DNA from: Chloroflexota bacterium
Lineage (GTDB): Bacteria; Chloroflexota; Anaerolineae; Aggregatilineales; J027
Length of the DNA stretch: 64,000 nucleotides
Direction of reading: 5' to 3'
NCBI GenBank assembly: GCA_024434115.1
Contig: QMIT01000001.1
Location: 248,001 to 312,000 of the forward strand
Position 1 is the first letter of the stretch; every line of letters starts with the position of its first letter. Shown one piece after another: positions 1 to 9,545 of the stretch. The position numbers and the translations under genes were made by a program. The notes below the pieces were generated by a model, which saw nothing but the letters and a program-made list of their open reading frames with translations, made no database searches and was not told the DNA's origin.

Positions 1-3000
1 CGCAGCCGACACGGGGAATCTACCGATATTGAGGTGCAAATTCAGCGGCCTTCGGATGGTGAAATTCGCTGGATATGGTCAAGAACTTTTCCAGTGTTTG
101 ACGCCAATGGAAATTTCTATCGAGTTGCTGGCGTATTAGAGGACATTACTGAACATAAATCGGTGGAATTACGCCTAGTCACGTTACTAGAAAGTGAACG
201 CGACCAGCGGATTTTCGCTGAAGCCCTCCGCGATTCCGCCAATGCGATTAGCAGTGCCGCCGATGAACAAGAGGCCCTAAGCCAAATATTAGAGTATTTA
301 GGGCGGGTTGTGCCACATGACGGTGCCAATATATTATTGTTTAATCCAGCAACCGGATTTGGGCATGTCGCAGGCAGTCACGGCTATGGGAATGACTTGG
401 GTTTTGCCGAGTTTTCCAGAGTGGTCGGTCTCAATGTGCTGGGGATGCCAATTTTGCGGGAGATGGCCGAAACCCGCCGACCAAAAGTCTTGCCGGATGT
501 ACAAAAAGAACCCCACTGGACGGTGCATGAAAATGAGCAATGGATTCGCTCTTGGGTCGGCGCCCCAATTATGCGGGCCGATACCGTCATCGGTTTTATC
601 AACCTAGACAGCGCCTCGCCCGATTTCTATAACGAAGATCATCGAGATCGGTTGGTGGCCTTCGCCGGGCAGGTGGGAGTGACGTTAGAAAATGCGCGGT
701 TGTTGAAATTGGAGCGTGAACAGCGGCTTTTTGCTGAGGCCCTCCGTGATACTGCTGCTGCCATCAACAGCGCACTGACCTTTGATGAAGTGCTGGCTCA
801 GGTTTTAGCCAATGTGGATCGTATGGTTCGTTACGATTCCGCCAATATCATGTTGCTGGACGAAACAAAATCGCAGGCCACTGTCGCCAAATTCAGTGGC
901 TATGAGGAACCGGAGCGGCGGCGTTTTATCCAAAACATTGTGCTCGAAGTCGCCAAAACCCCCAATCTACAACAGATGATCCTCACCCGACAACCCCTTG
1001 TGATCCCGGTGGTTAAGGAGTTCACCGACTGGGTGCCTCTGCCTGAAGCGGCTTGGATAGAGTCAACGGTGGCTGCCCCGATTATCCGCGATCAAGAGGT
1101 CATCGGGTTTATACATTTAGATAGCGGTCAAGCCAAATCTTTTAATGCAACGGATGCACAGCGCTTACAGGCTTTTGCCGATCAGATTGGGGTGGCCCTC
1201 GAAAATGCGCGACTTTTTGAGCTAGAACGCGACCAACGGCTTTTTGCCGAGGCCCTCCGCGACGCAAACGCCGCCATAAGCCGTACCCTTGATTTGAGTG
1301 AGGTCCTCGGTCAAATTTTGCTCTATATCGCCCGTGTAGTGCCGCATGATGCCGCCAATATCATGCTGATTAATCCCGATAATGCCAGTGTGACAGTGGT
1401 GCGAGCCAATGGCTATAGCCCCCAAGAACTTGAATACATTCAAAACAGCCGCCTGCAATTTATCGAAGCTGGTCATTTGCGCCAGATGTTTGAGACAGGC
1501 CTTCCGACCATTGTGGCAGATGTCAGAGCGCTCGACAGTTGGTTCGATATGCCTTATCTCTCTTGGATCCGGTCTTATGTAAGCACCCCCATCCGACGTG
1601 AAGGTAATATGATCGGATTTTTGAATCTCGATAGCCGCACGGTGGGTTTTTTCAAACAGAAAGATGCTGATCACTTGGTAGCTTTTGCTGACCAAGTGGG
1701 CATCGCCATTCACAATGCCCAACTCTATGAATCCGAACGTCAACAGCGGGTCTTGGCCGATACCTTGCGTGATATTGGGATTGTCCTTACAGGGTCATTG
1801 CATCAACAAGAAATCTTGCCCAAGATATTGGAGCAGGTCGCGCGTGTTGTGCCCTATGATGCGGCTGGTGTTTGGATGAAACGCGACCATGAATGGCGGC
1901 TTTCAGTTGGGGTCGGCTATGACCGTTTTGGGGTAGAGGACGAAGCCTATGCCGTAGTGTTTACCGAAGATAATAGCGACATCATCAATTGGCTAAAGCA
2001 AAACCCACAGGTGATTATTATTTCGAGACTGCCCTATGAAGGCTCAGACGTTCGAATTGAGGCCTTTGAATGGATTCATTCATGGGTGGTGGCCCCGATT
2101 GTCAGTATGGGCGAAGTCATTGGCTACTTTTCCCTTGACCATACCCAACCGGACTTTTACGGCCCCCAGCACAAGCCTGTTTTGGAAACCCTCGCCAACC
2201 AGATTTCGATTGTAATGGAAAATGCACGCTTGCTAGAAGGCGTTGAACATGAAGCGGCTGTTCTGGAAGAGCGGGTGATTGAACGTACTGTCCAGTTACA
2301 GCGCGAACGAGCACAACTGGAGGCTATTCTGGACGCAATGGGCGAAGGGGTAATCTACAGTGAGTATGAACGGGCCAGTCAAAAATCGCAGGTGCAGTTT
2401 GTAAACAATGCCGTCTGCCACCTAACCGGATTCTCCGTCTCGGAACTGGTAGACCGTCCAATCGGCGAACTGATCCGCGACTTATTCGGCCCAGAGGGTG
2501 AAGAGCAGCTTTTGTTAAGTGCCTACAGTCGTTTCAACGGGGGTTATACCGACCAGAGATTATCTGACCGGAAGGTTCAGCGCGTCCAGTTGACCCTGCT
2601 CCAACGCGATGGCAGTGAGCTAGAAATAGCCCTTACCAGCACTTCATCGGGCACACAGGACACGCCCCTGCACTGGCAGTTAATGTTAGTGCGCGACATC
2701 AGCCAAGAGAAAGCCCTTGAAGCTCAAAAGAGCCGTTTTGTCGCCAATGCCTCGCACGAACTCCGCACACCGCTGGCAAACCTGAAAACGCGCCTGTACC
2801 TACTGCGCCGCCAACCGGAAAAACTCGATGCTCATGTGGATGTGATTGAACGCACCACCGAACGCATGATTAGCTTGGTCGAAGACTTGTTGAATGTCTC
2901 TCGATTTGAACGCGGCATTATTCCATTCGAGCCTGCCCCTACCGATCTGGTGCGACTGATTAAAGAGGTACTCGACGACCAGCAAATAGACGCAAACCGC

Positions 3001-3384
3001 AAGTCTATCCAGTTGGTGCGTGTACTTCCGGATGGCCCGCTCGATCTCCATTTAGACCCCAAACGGATGCACCAAGTGATCACCAACGTGGTCGTGAACG
3101 CCATCAGTTATACCCCTGAGCATGGCGTCATTACGGTGAGTATAGCCCTACACGAGACCCATGTATTGATCCAAGTCCATGATACCGGGCCGGGCATTGC
3201 CCCCGAACAATTGGAGCACGTGTTTGACCCCTTCTTCCGCGCCAGCGAAGGCAAGGTGAGCGGCACTGGGTTGGGCCTGACGATTGCGAAGGAAATTGTC
3301 GAGCGCCATCATGGGGCGATTTGGGCGGAAAGTGAATTGGGCAGCGGCAGTGTGTTTAACATTTTGTTGCCCCTGCCAACCTAA
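1..3384 (+). CDS. Multi-GAF hybrid sensor histidine kinase, 5' end outside window
   Basis: The reading frame is open from base 1, so the start lies upstream; the in-frame GTG at 34 falls inside a PAS/PAC domain and is not the real start. Counting from the first visible codon: PAC tail (1-65), four GAF domains beginning near 68, 240, 411 and 580, a short coiled coil (about 747-775), a PAS domain (775-905), HisKA with the phosphoacceptor His919 in SHELRTPL, and a C-terminal HATPase with an N box, DTGPGIAP (G1) and GTGLGLTIAKE (G2). No transmembrane segment is visible, so the visible part looks cytoplasmic. GAF modules usually sense small molecules or redox state, but the ligand here is unknown. 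No response regulator is adjacent. It is convergent with the glycine decarboxylase genes. Confidence 0.93.
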   Translation, partial: RSRHGESTDIEVQIQRPSDGEIRWIWSRTFPVFDANGNFYRVAGVLEDITEHKSVELRLVTLLESERDQRIFAEALRDSANAISSAADEQEALSQILEYLGRVVPHDGANILLFNPATGFGHVAGSHGYGNDLGFAEFSRVVGLNVLGMPILREMAETRRPKVLPDVQKEPHWTVHENEQWIRSWVGAPIMRADTVIGFINLDSASPDFYNEDHRDRLVAFAGQVGVTLENARLLKLEREQRLFAEALRDTAAAINSALTFDEVLAQVLANVDRMVRYDSANIMLLDETKSQATVAKFSGYEEPERRRFIQNIVLEVAKTPNLQQMILTRQPLVIPVVKEFTDWVPLPEAAWIESTVAAPIIRDQEVIGFIHLDSGQAKSFNATDAQRLQAFADQIGVALENARLFELERDQRLFAEALRDANAAISRTLDLSEVLGQILLYIARVVPHDAANIMLINPDNASVTVVRANGYSPQELEYIQNSRLQFIEAGHLRQMFETGLPTIVADVRALDSWFDMPYLSWIRSYVSTPIRREGNMIGFLNLDSRTVGFFKQKDADHLVAFADQVGIAIHNAQLYESERQQRVLADTLRDIGIVLTGSLHQQEILPKILEQVARVVPYDAAGVWMKRDHEWRLSVGVGYDRFGVEDEAYAVVFTEDNSDIINWLKQNPQVIIISRLPYEGSDVRIEAFEWIHSWVVAPIVSMGEVIGYFSLDHTQPDFYGPQHKPVLETLANQISIVMENARLLEGVEHEAAVLEERVIERTVQLQRERAQLEAILDAMGEGVIYSEYERASQKSQVQFVNNAVCHLTGFSVSELVDRPIGELIRDLFGPEGEEQLLLSAYSRFNGGYTDQRLSDRKVQRVQLTLLQRDGSELEIALTSTSSGTQDTPLHWQLMLVRDISQEKALEAQKSRFVANASHELRTPLANLKTRLYLLRRQPEKLDAHVDVIERTTERMISLVEDLLNVSRFERGIIPFEPAPTDLVRLIKEVLDDQQIDANRKSIQLVRVLPDGPLDLHLDPKRMHQVITNVVVNAISYTPEHGVITVSIALHETHVLIQVHDTGPGIAPEQLEHVFDPFFRASEGKVSGTGLGLTIAKEIVERHHGAIWAESELGSGSVFNILLPLPT

Positions 3385-3413
3385 AAAAGAAGGCGAGTGG
3401 GTGTCTCGCCTTC
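3383..3413 (-). terminator. Rho-independent terminator for the gcv genes
   Basis: There is a perfect 9-bp stem, GAAGGCGAG (3389-3397) with CTCGCCTTC (3405-3413), and a 7-nt loop. On the minus strand the stem is followed by six T residues (complement of 3383-3388), so it ends transcription coming from gcvPB. The plus side lacks a T tract. Confidence 0.85.
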
Positions 3414-3439
3414 ATAAAATGGGGTTATGGTTGGTATGG

Positions 3440-4957
3440 TTATTGAGCGGTTGCTTCAGCCGATTCGATATAAGTTGGGCGACAGCACAGCACCAAATCC
3501 TTCGCTGCTTTCACCTCGTCCACCCGTTTCACTGGGGTGATATGCGGAGCGTTGTGCAGCAGGTCAGGATTATTTTGTGCCTCCTCCGCAATTTTCAGCA
3601 TAGCCTCAATAAAACTGTCCAGCACTTCTTTGTTTTCAGTTTCCGTCGGCTCAATCAGCAGGGCTTCCGGCACAATCAACGGGAAATAGTTGGTTGGCGG
3701 GTGGAAATTATAATCCATCAGCCGCTTGGAAATATCCAGCGCATGAACCCCCGGCGCTTTTTCCGGCCAATGCCCATTCACCACCAATTCGTGACCACAC
3801 ATCCGGTCAAACGGCATCAAATACGTCCCCTTGAGACGGGCGCGGATGTAATTGGCATTCAGGACGGCGTAATGGGTGACTTTGGGCAAATCGCTGCCGT
3901 ATGCCGAGATATAAGCATAGGCGCGGACGTGCATCCCAAAATTTCCATGAAATGCCTTCAAGCGACCAATAGACTTGTCCGGCATGACCCATCCATACAG
4001 CGGGGCATCGTCTTCATCTTGGGGTTCTTCAATGATCTCAACCACCGGGCCGGGGCGGAAGGGGGCGAGTTTTTCATTACAAACCACCGGGCCGCTGCCG
4101 GGGCCACCCCCACCATGCGGCGTGGAGAACGTCTTGTGTAAGTTATAGTGCATCACATCAAAGCCGAGTTCACCCGGTTTGGCGACCCCCAACAGGGCAT
4201 TCATGTTCGCCCCATCCATGTACATCAAGCCGCCTGCCTCATGCACAATCTTGATGATTTCGACAATGTGTTCTTCAAACACGCCGAGGGTGCTGGGCAC
4301 GGTAATCATCATGCCTGCCAGTTCTTCTTTGTGTTGTTCACAGGCTTTGCGCAGCACGTCGAGGTCTACATCCCCGTTTTTGTCGGAGGGCAGTTCAATC
4401 GCCTGCAAACCTGCCATTGAGGTGGTGGCGGGGTTGGTGCCATGTGCGCTGTCAGGAACGAGAATCTTGGTGCGTTTCACATCCCCGCGATCAATGTGAT
4501 ATTTGCGGATCATCAAAATGCCTGCAAATTCGCCATGTGCACCAGCGGCGGGCTGAATACTGACCGCATCAAATCCGCTGATTTCGCACAGCCATTCCTG
4601 CAAGCGGTACATCAGGGCCAAAGCACCCTGCGTCGTCCCCTGACTTTGCAGCGGGTGGACATGCGCAAAACCGGGTAGACGAGCCATATCTTCGTTAATT
4701 TTCGGGTTGTACTTCATCGTACACGATCCCAGCGGATAAAAGCCTTTGTCAATTGAATAATTGAACTGGCTCAATTTGATGAAGTGGCGCACCACATCGA
4801 GTTCGCCCATTTCAGGGAAATCAAGATCGGTACGACACAAATCCGTCGGAATATCGGTCAATGGCACATCGGGATCAGGCAAACGGATGCCCTGCCGTCC
4901 GGGTTGACTGAGTTCATAACTCGTTTTTTCGAGTGGTTGAGGTGTTGAGTTTTCCAT
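3440..4957 (-). CDS. gcvPB: Glycine dehydrogenase (decarboxylating) subunit 2, GcvPB
   Basis: PLP-bearing subunit of the two-subunit P protein of the glycine cleavage system. It decarboxylates glycine and transfers the aminomethyl group to the lipoyl arm of GcvH. The PLP lysine is Lys275 in NLHKTFS, followed by the glycine-rich HGGGGPGSGP; DSAHGTNPA and MYMDGANMNA are also typical. At 505 aa it has the usual size. I start at the ATG at 4957; an upstream in-frame TTG at 4981 overlaps the gcvPA stop and is less likely. AAGGGA lies about 13 nt ahead of the ATG. It is last in gcvH-gcvPA-gcvPB, 20 nt after gcvPA, and is followed by a strong terminator. No gcvT is present in the window. Confidence 0.95.
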   Translation of the reverse strand: MENSTPQPLEKTSYELSQPGRQGIRLPDPDVPLTDIPTDLCRTDLDFPEMGELDVVRHFIKLSQFNYSIDKGFYPLGSCTMKYNPKINEDMARLPGFAHVHPLQSQGTTQGALALMYRLQEWLCEISGFDAVSIQPAAGAHGEFAGILMIRKYHIDRGDVKRTKILVPDSAHGTNPATTSMAGLQAIELPSDKNGDVDLDVLRKACEQHKEELAGMMITVPSTLGVFEEHIVEIIKIVHEAGGLMYMDGANMNALLGVAKPGELGFDVMHYNLHKTFSTPHGGGGPGSGPVVCNEKLAPFRPGPVVEIIEEPQDEDDAPLYGWVMPDKSIGRLKAFHGNFGMHVRAYAYISAYGSDLPKVTHYAVLNANYIRARLKGTYLMPFDRMCGHELVVNGHWPEKAPGVHALDISKRLMDYNFHPPTNYFPLIVPEALLIEPTETENKEVLDSFIEAMLKIAEEAQNNPDLLHNAPHITPVKRVDEVKAAKDLVLCCRPTYIESAEATAQ

Positions 4958-4977
4958 TTGTATTTTAGTATCCCTTA

Positions 4978-6357
4978 TCAATGATGGTGATGGTGATCGC
5001 CATCGTGAAGCTCACCCGCAGCAATTGCCCGCAGGCCTGCTACCAGCATGTCAATTTCGTCTTTGCTGTTCATTTCAGTCACGCACAGCAACATTTGGCT
5101 TTCGCGGGTGGGGAAGTCCTTGCCCAGATCGTACCCGCCGATGATGCCAAAGTGATAGATCAATTCATCGTTGATTTCACTGACGGGCTTCGGACAGGTG
5201 ACGACAAATTCCTTAAAGAACGGACGGGTGGTGTCTACACTGAACCCCTTCAATTTGCCGATTTCCTGCGCGGCATAGTGCGCTTTGTGCCAGCACAATT
5301 CAGCCACGCGGCGCATTCCCTGTTTACCCATCGCGGTCATATGGACACACGCGGCCAGCGCCATCAAGCCCTGATTGGTACAGATGTTGCTAGACGCTTT
5401 TTCGCGCCGGATGTCTTGTTCACGCGGGCGCAGGGTCATGACATAGGCCCGCCGACCATCGCCGTCAATGGTTTCGCCCACAATCCGGCCTGCGATGCGC
5501 CGAACGTGTTCGTTTTTCACCGCGAAGAAGCCGAGGTATGGCCCGCCGAAACTCATCGGGATACCCAATCCTTGTCCTTCACCAACCACAATATCTGCCC
5601 CAAGTTCACCGGGCGATTTGAGCAAAGCGCAGGCTACCGGGTCAGTCACGATACACACCAACGTACCATGTGCGCGGGCCGCTTTGATGATTTCCGTGTA
5701 ATCCTCAATCTGCCCAAAGAAATTGGGGTATTGCAGGGCGATCATCGCTGTGTTGTCATCAATCATATCGGCTAGATCAACCATCGTCGCCGTCCCGCTG
5801 CGATCACCCGAAAACTTGACCGGACGATTCTGATGATAGGTGCGGGCGACTTCCCGGTAATGGGGGTGAATGGTCGGCGAGAAAATCACTTTCTGGCGTT
5901 TATCCCGGTGGGCGGCCATCGCAACCGTGACGGCTTCGGCAAGGGCGGTTGCGCCGTCATAATGGCTGGCGTTCGCCGCGTCCATCCCGGTCAGGCGTGA
6001 AATCATCGTCTGAAATTCAAAAATGGCCTGCAACGTGCCCTGACTAACTTCGGGCTGATACGGCGTATACGCGGTATAAAATTCGCCGCGCAGCAGCATA
6101 TGATTAACCAGCGACGGGATATAGTGATGATAGGCCCCTGCACCGAGGAAAATGGCATAGTCGCTGGCCGAGACATTAAAGCGGCTAAGGGCTTCCATCT
6201 CGGCGGCGATTTCCATCTCGGTCATGGGGTCAGGCAAATCAAGGGCGGGGAAGCGGTGCTTCTCCGGGACGGCGTCAAATAACGCCTCAATCGAGTCTAC
6301 GCCAATCGCTTTGAGCATAGCCTCGCGGTCAGCATCCGTATGTGGAATATAGCTCAT
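4978..6357 (-). CDS. gcvPA: Glycine dehydrogenase (decarboxylating) subunit 1, GcvPA
   Basis: Non-PLP subunit that pairs with GcvPB to form the glycine decarboxylase. It begins MSYIPHTDADREAML, the typical N-terminus of the family, so the ATG at 6357 is chosen over the longer open frame reaching 6447. AGAGGTAGG lies upstream as a ribosome site. Family landmarks include FLGAGAYHHYIPS, YTPYQPEVSQGTLQ, QYPNFFG and FGGPYLGFFA. About 459 aa, normal length. The protein ends HDGDHHHHH, a natural five-histidine tail that is unusual for the family. It lies 67 nt downstream of gcvH and 20 nt upstream of gcvPB, so one transcript is likely. Confidence 0.95.
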   Translation of the reverse strand: MSYIPHTDADREAMLKAIGVDSIEALFDAVPEKHRFPALDLPDPMTEMEIAAEMEALSRFNVSASDYAIFLGAGAYHHYIPSLVNHMLLRGEFYTAYTPYQPEVSQGTLQAIFEFQTMISRLTGMDAANASHYDGATALAEAVTVAMAAHRDKRQKVIFSPTIHPHYREVARTYHQNRPVKFSGDRSGTATMVDLADMIDDNTAMIALQYPNFFGQIEDYTEIIKAARAHGTLVCIVTDPVACALLKSPGELGADIVVGEGQGLGIPMSFGGPYLGFFAVKNEHVRRIAGRIVGETIDGDGRRAYVMTLRPREQDIRREKASSNICTNQGLMALAACVHMTAMGKQGMRRVAELCWHKAHYAAQEIGKLKGFSVDTTRPFFKEFVVTCPKPVSEINDELIYHFGIIGGYDLGKDFPTRESQMLLCVTEMNSKDEIDMLVAGLRAIAAGELHDGDHHHHH

Positions 6358-6424
6358 GTGTGTGTGAAACCTACCTCTGATGTGGAATATAAAGGATGGG
6401 CTAATTGACCCATCCCCAGAAAAG

Positions 6425-6817
6425 TTAGCGGGAACTGCAATACTCAACGTAGGCGGCGGCGTTCATCAGACCATTCAGTGGGCTGAGGTCTTTCACCCGT
6501 AATTTAATAAACCAGCCCTTACCAAATGGGTCGCTGTTGACCGATTCAGGTTCTTTTTCAAGTTGGCTGTTGACCTCGATGACTTCACCACCGACTGCGG
6601 TATAGACATCGGAAGCGGCCTTAACACTTTCGACTACCCCAACCGAGCCACCCGCGCTGAGGGTTGTGCCAACATCGGGCAATTCAACATAAACAATATC
6701 GGAGAGCTGGTCTTGGGCATAATCACTGATACCAATTGTTACCACATCACCTTCGACGCGGAACCATTCGTCACTTTTGGCGTACTTCAAATCTTCTGGC
6801 GTTTTCCAATTAGCCAT
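6425..6817 (-). CDS. gcvH: Glycine cleavage system H protein
   Basis: Small lipoyl carrier protein that shuttles the aminomethyl group between the P, T and L proteins. The lipoylation site is Lys66 in ESVKAASD. The N-terminal FRVEGDVVTIGISDYAQDQLSD and the later PFGKGWFIKL are standard H-protein blocks. 130 aa, normal length. The ATG at 6817 is preceded by AAAGGAC. It is the first gene of the minus-strand gcv group; the promoter should lie in the 222-bp gap to the divergent gene at 7040. I looked for a glycine riboswitch there and saw none. Confidence 0.96.
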   Translation of the reverse strand: MANWKTPEDLKYAKSDEWFRVEGDVVTIGISDYAQDQLSDIVYVELPDVGTTLSAGGSVGVVESVKAASDVYTAVGGEVIEVNSQLEKEPESVNSDPFGKGWFIKLRVKDLSPLNGLMNAAAYVEYCSSR

Positions 6818-7039
6818 GAGAAGACAAGTCCTTTCAACCGTGAAAAAATAGGATGATTTGTCAATCTTGTAGTAGAAGTATAACGCTAGAGTGGGGGCGT
6901 GGCGAGTTTCAATTCACATGCAATTTTCAGCTAACTTGCATGAACGTCAAAGAATTCATTGAGAAATACCCTATAAGCAATTAGCTTGAAATGAAGTGTA
7001 CTATAGTTTACCGTGAGGTTATTTGAATAGGGCGAACCT

Positions 7040-8020
7040 ATGCAAAACACAAAATCTATTTCGAGATTTGTAGTTCTTTTTGCCATTGGAATATTCGTTT
7101 GTGTTGGGGCTATTCTTCTCCGTGAGATTGGCTTAATTTCAACAAGGAGGTTTGAAGTTGAAGTTTTGGATTTTGAATGGAATTTCGAGGAAATTTTAGA
7201 TTATATAGATGCTGACTATCCAAATGGGGCAGTAGATATTGAATATGATTCCGATCGGTATAATCGCACATTTTTTATCGAGATTAGGTTTAAAGCGCCT
7301 CCTGCTGGAGCCATGAAATTTGCTGAAAGCATTTGCGATGGCGTTTTATACCAAGGATATGATCCTTTTGATACCATTGATGGAATTCGACCTTTTCCGG
7401 ATGCTAAATTAATATTTGGATCAGGGCGTATATACTATTCTTATTCGCCCAATGCGTCACAAGATGTTTTTGGATACCGCTGTGCACTATATTTTGGCTC
7501 GTCAAGATGGGAGCATATTCTTGTTGATACCAGCAATCGGAATTTATATGAGGTGAGGTATGAAATACCTGTTGGTGGATTAAGCCCTCGGTACTCCCCT
7601 CGATTATTTGATGATCCTAATGGGGAGATTGAATATATTAACCCAACTACTAACTTTCCTTTCATGATTATTGGACTGGTATCCATTGATGGAGAATATA
7701 TTTTAGTTGGTGAAACAATATGTTTTGAAACAAGACAGAATTTCGATTATTGGAGTCAAAATGGGCTTCCTGTAGATATTTACCCACCCAGCCTTATTGA
7801 CACGAAAGTAGATATTTCTATTGATGGCACCCTTGTGGTGGATACAACAATTTCGGATCGGTGGACACTGTCACATCCTAATCAGAAAGATGTCGACACT
7901 GATCTCTTATTCAACTCCTGTGTGTTCCGAAGAAACTGGCAGCAAGGATTACATGAAATCACAGTACGTATTCATGCCTCAGAGGTCATGGAGGAGACTT
8001 GGACGTATGTTGTTCAGTGA
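7040..8020 (+). CDS. Unrecognised membrane-anchored extracellular protein
   Basis: 326 aa. An N-terminal hydrophobic helix (about residues 9-29, FVVLFAIGIFVCVGAILL) after a few basic residues suggests a signal anchor, with the rest outside the membrane. The body is acidic and aromatic, rich in D, Y and F, with two cysteine-containing patches (ESICDGVLY, GYRCALYFG) and ends in a beta-rich segment. I recognise no domain or catalytic motif. Codon use is clearly more AT-rich than in the gcv or kor genes, which may point to transfer or relaxed selection. The start is the ATG at 7040, with only a weak ribosome site. A hairpin plus T run follows. Confidence 0.75.
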   Translation: MQNTKSISRFVVLFAIGIFVCVGAILLREIGLISTRRFEVEVLDFEWNFEEILDYIDADYPNGAVDIEYDSDRYNRTFFIEIRFKAPPAGAMKFAESICDGVLYQGYDPFDTIDGIRPFPDAKLIFGSGRIYYSYSPNASQDVFGYRCALYFGSSRWEHILVDTSNRNLYEVRYEIPVGGLSPRYSPRLFDDPNGEIEYINPTTNFPFMIIGLVSIDGEYILVGETICFETRQNFDYWSQNGLPVDIYPPSLIDTKVDISIDGTLVVDTTISDRWTLSHPNQKDVDTDLLFNSCVFRRNWQQGLHEITVRIHASEVMEETWTYVVQ

Positions 8021-8060
8021 AACTCTCTTAGATGGAGAGTATAAATAAGACGTATAAGAA

Positions 8061-8110
8061 CGACACGTTATTCTGTTAGATGCGCCAAAATAACGTGCCG
8101 CATGTTTTTT
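8061..8110 (+). terminator. Probable terminator after the anchored protein gene
   Basis: CACGTTATT (8064-8072) pairs with AATAACGTG (8089-8097), and the outer CG/CG pairs extend the stem. The loop is 16 nt, and a run of six T follows at 8105-8110. The T run starts 7 nt after the inner stem, so termination may be imperfect. Confidence 0.6.
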
Positions 8111-8138
8111 ATGAAGGGGATGGTCAAGTTGCTGTATT

Positions 8139-8543
8139 CTATTCGCTGTCTACATCCAGCCACTTGCGGAGCGTTTGATAAACTTCTGTCGAAGCCACCA
8201 AGTTAAACGTGATATGCCCACTAGCGTCGGCTACAATGGAGGGGCGCATGACAAGCCGGTTATCTTTGGTGAGGCCGAGGGCCATATACGAATTGCCTGT
8301 GCCAACCTGACGGGTGGTGGCAAGTCCCGGAACTGGATAAAGATTTTTGAGACGGCGCACGAGTTCACTATACTGTAACCGCAGTGCCAATTCGAGCGGC
8401 CCAAAGCTGGCAGAAATGCTGACAAACGAGCCTTCACGACTCATGGCTAAAATTGGCTGATCGGGGTTTTCCTGTGCGGTGGTGAGGCGCAGTACATTAT
8501 CGGGTTCCAGAACAGCTTTATCTAAGACTTGGTAATTTCGCAT
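8139..8543 (-). CDS. Hypothetical small protein
   Basis: 134 aa from the ATG at 8543 (MRNYQVLDKAVL), which has GGGAG about 13 nt upstream; a TTG at 8573 would add ten residues. No signal peptide or membrane helix is seen. The sequence alternates charged and hydrophobic residues with short beta-like stretches (LAMSREGSFVSISASF, LVMRPSIVADASG) and looks like a compact cytoplasmic domain. I do not recognise the family. It is convergent with the gene ending at 8020 and divergent from the lipoprotein at 8769. Confidence 0.65.
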   Translation of the reverse strand: MRNYQVLDKAVLEPDNVLRLTTAQENPDQPILAMSREGSFVSISASFGPLELALRLQYSELVRRLKNLYPVPGLATTRQVGTGNSYMALGLTKDNRLVMRPSIVADASGHITFNLVASTEVYQTLRKWLDVDSE

Positions 8544-8768
8544 AGCCCATATACTCCCAACAGGTGGCGACAAATAATAAATCTGTTGTAGTGAAAAAAT
8601 AATGTGTTCATTATATCACTATCGCTTGGTCTAGCCGTTGGCTAAATTGCCGATATTCTTATCACTAGAAGTTTAGTCATGTAATAGCAGGAAAAACGCC
8701 ATAGAAAACAGCCCTATTCAATGGTACAGTTTTCCCTTACCGCCTTAATGGTTTCTGGGAGGATGTGG

Positions 8769-9524
8769 ATGAAGCGTGTTGCCATTTGGAGTAGTTTGCT
8801 GGTGGTCATGGGATTCTTAACGGCTTGTGCAGCATTTGAAGACCCCAGCAAAAAAGCAACACAAAATGCTGAAAGTACGGCGCTTTGGGCAACCGTTGGT
8901 GTGGCGCAAAACCAAAATGAAACGATTGTGGCCCTCATTGCCACTGCCGATAATGCCTCGCTGTTGGCGCAGCAGGCCACACAGGTCAGTGCCGAACGCG
9001 ATCAACTACGTGCGACGGTGAACGCGATTGCCAATAACCCCGTTAGTTCAGGTCTACCGAATGTACCCTTTGGCTCGACTCCACCAGCCCTCGACGGCGG
9101 TGTTCCGGCTGGCCCTCAGCCGACTTCCCAAACCAGCGGCTCAACCAATAATAGCATCGGTACTTATGTTACAGCGACCACTGCCTCAACTTTGACGGCA
9201 GACTTCTGCGCGGCGGATTCGTTAACCACCTTTGCTGCCGATTCGCCTGTCATCTACTTTGTGACGGTGGCCCGCAATGTGCTGGCGAATGTCGAGTTTT
9301 CGGTGCGTGTGTCCTCTAATGGTGAGGTGGTTGATCAAGACACCGCTTTTTGGACAAGTGATGCGGTCTATCCCGAAACGTGCATTTATTACGCCCTCGA
9401 CAACGCCAATATCCCCAATTGGGCCGCCGGGACGTACACCGTCGAGCTATTGGCAAATAATCAATCGGTCTCCCAAGTGACCTTCCAAATTTTGGGTGCG
9501 ACGGATGCTATGGAGGAAGGTTGA
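8769..9524 (+). CDS. Secreted lipoprotein of unknown function
   Basis: 251 aa. The N-terminus MKRVAIWSS is followed by a hydrophobic core and a lipobox ending LTAC, so it should be lipid-anchored on the outer face of the membrane. A helical, Ala/Gln-rich stretch follows (about 25-90), then a Ser/Thr/Pro-rich linker, then a C-terminal domain of about 110 residues with three cysteines (DFCAADS, ETCIYY) and a beta-sandwich look. GGGAGG at 8757-8762 sits 6 nt before the chosen ATG and decides this start over the earlier ATG at 8721. Convergent with the propeller protein at 9546. Confidence 0.8.
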   Translation: MKRVAIWSSLLVVMGFLTACAAFEDPSKKATQNAESTALWATVGVAQNQNETIVALIATADNASLLAQQATQVSAERDQLRATVNAIANNPVSSGLPNVPFGSTPPALDGGVPAGPQPTSQTSGSTNNSIGTYVTATTASTLTADFCAADSLTTFAADSPVIYFVTVARNVLANVEFSVRVSSNGEVVDQDTAFWTSDAVYPETCIYYALDNANIPNWAAGTYTVELLANNQSVSQVTFQILGATDAMEEG

Positions 9525-9545
9525 ACCTACCTCCTTATTTTTGAT

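Noticed and set aside
3284-4141. 285-aa plus-strand frame across the kinase end and gcvPB
   Set aside because: It crosses the terminator and runs antisense to gcvPB; no recognisable protein.
4978-5007. Vector-derived His tag at the gcvPA end
   Set aside because: The flanking sequence continues naturally into gcvPB, and the codons are mixed CAT/CAC preceded by HDGD, not vector linker sequence.
4981-5775. 264-aa plus-strand open frame opposite gcvPA
   Set aside because: It is the antisense of a well-supported gcvPA with all family motifs; its translation has no domain features.
6818-7039. Possible glycine riboswitch ahead of gcvH
   Set aside because: No paired aptamer-like core or conserved glycine-riboswitch blocks could be seen on the minus strand.
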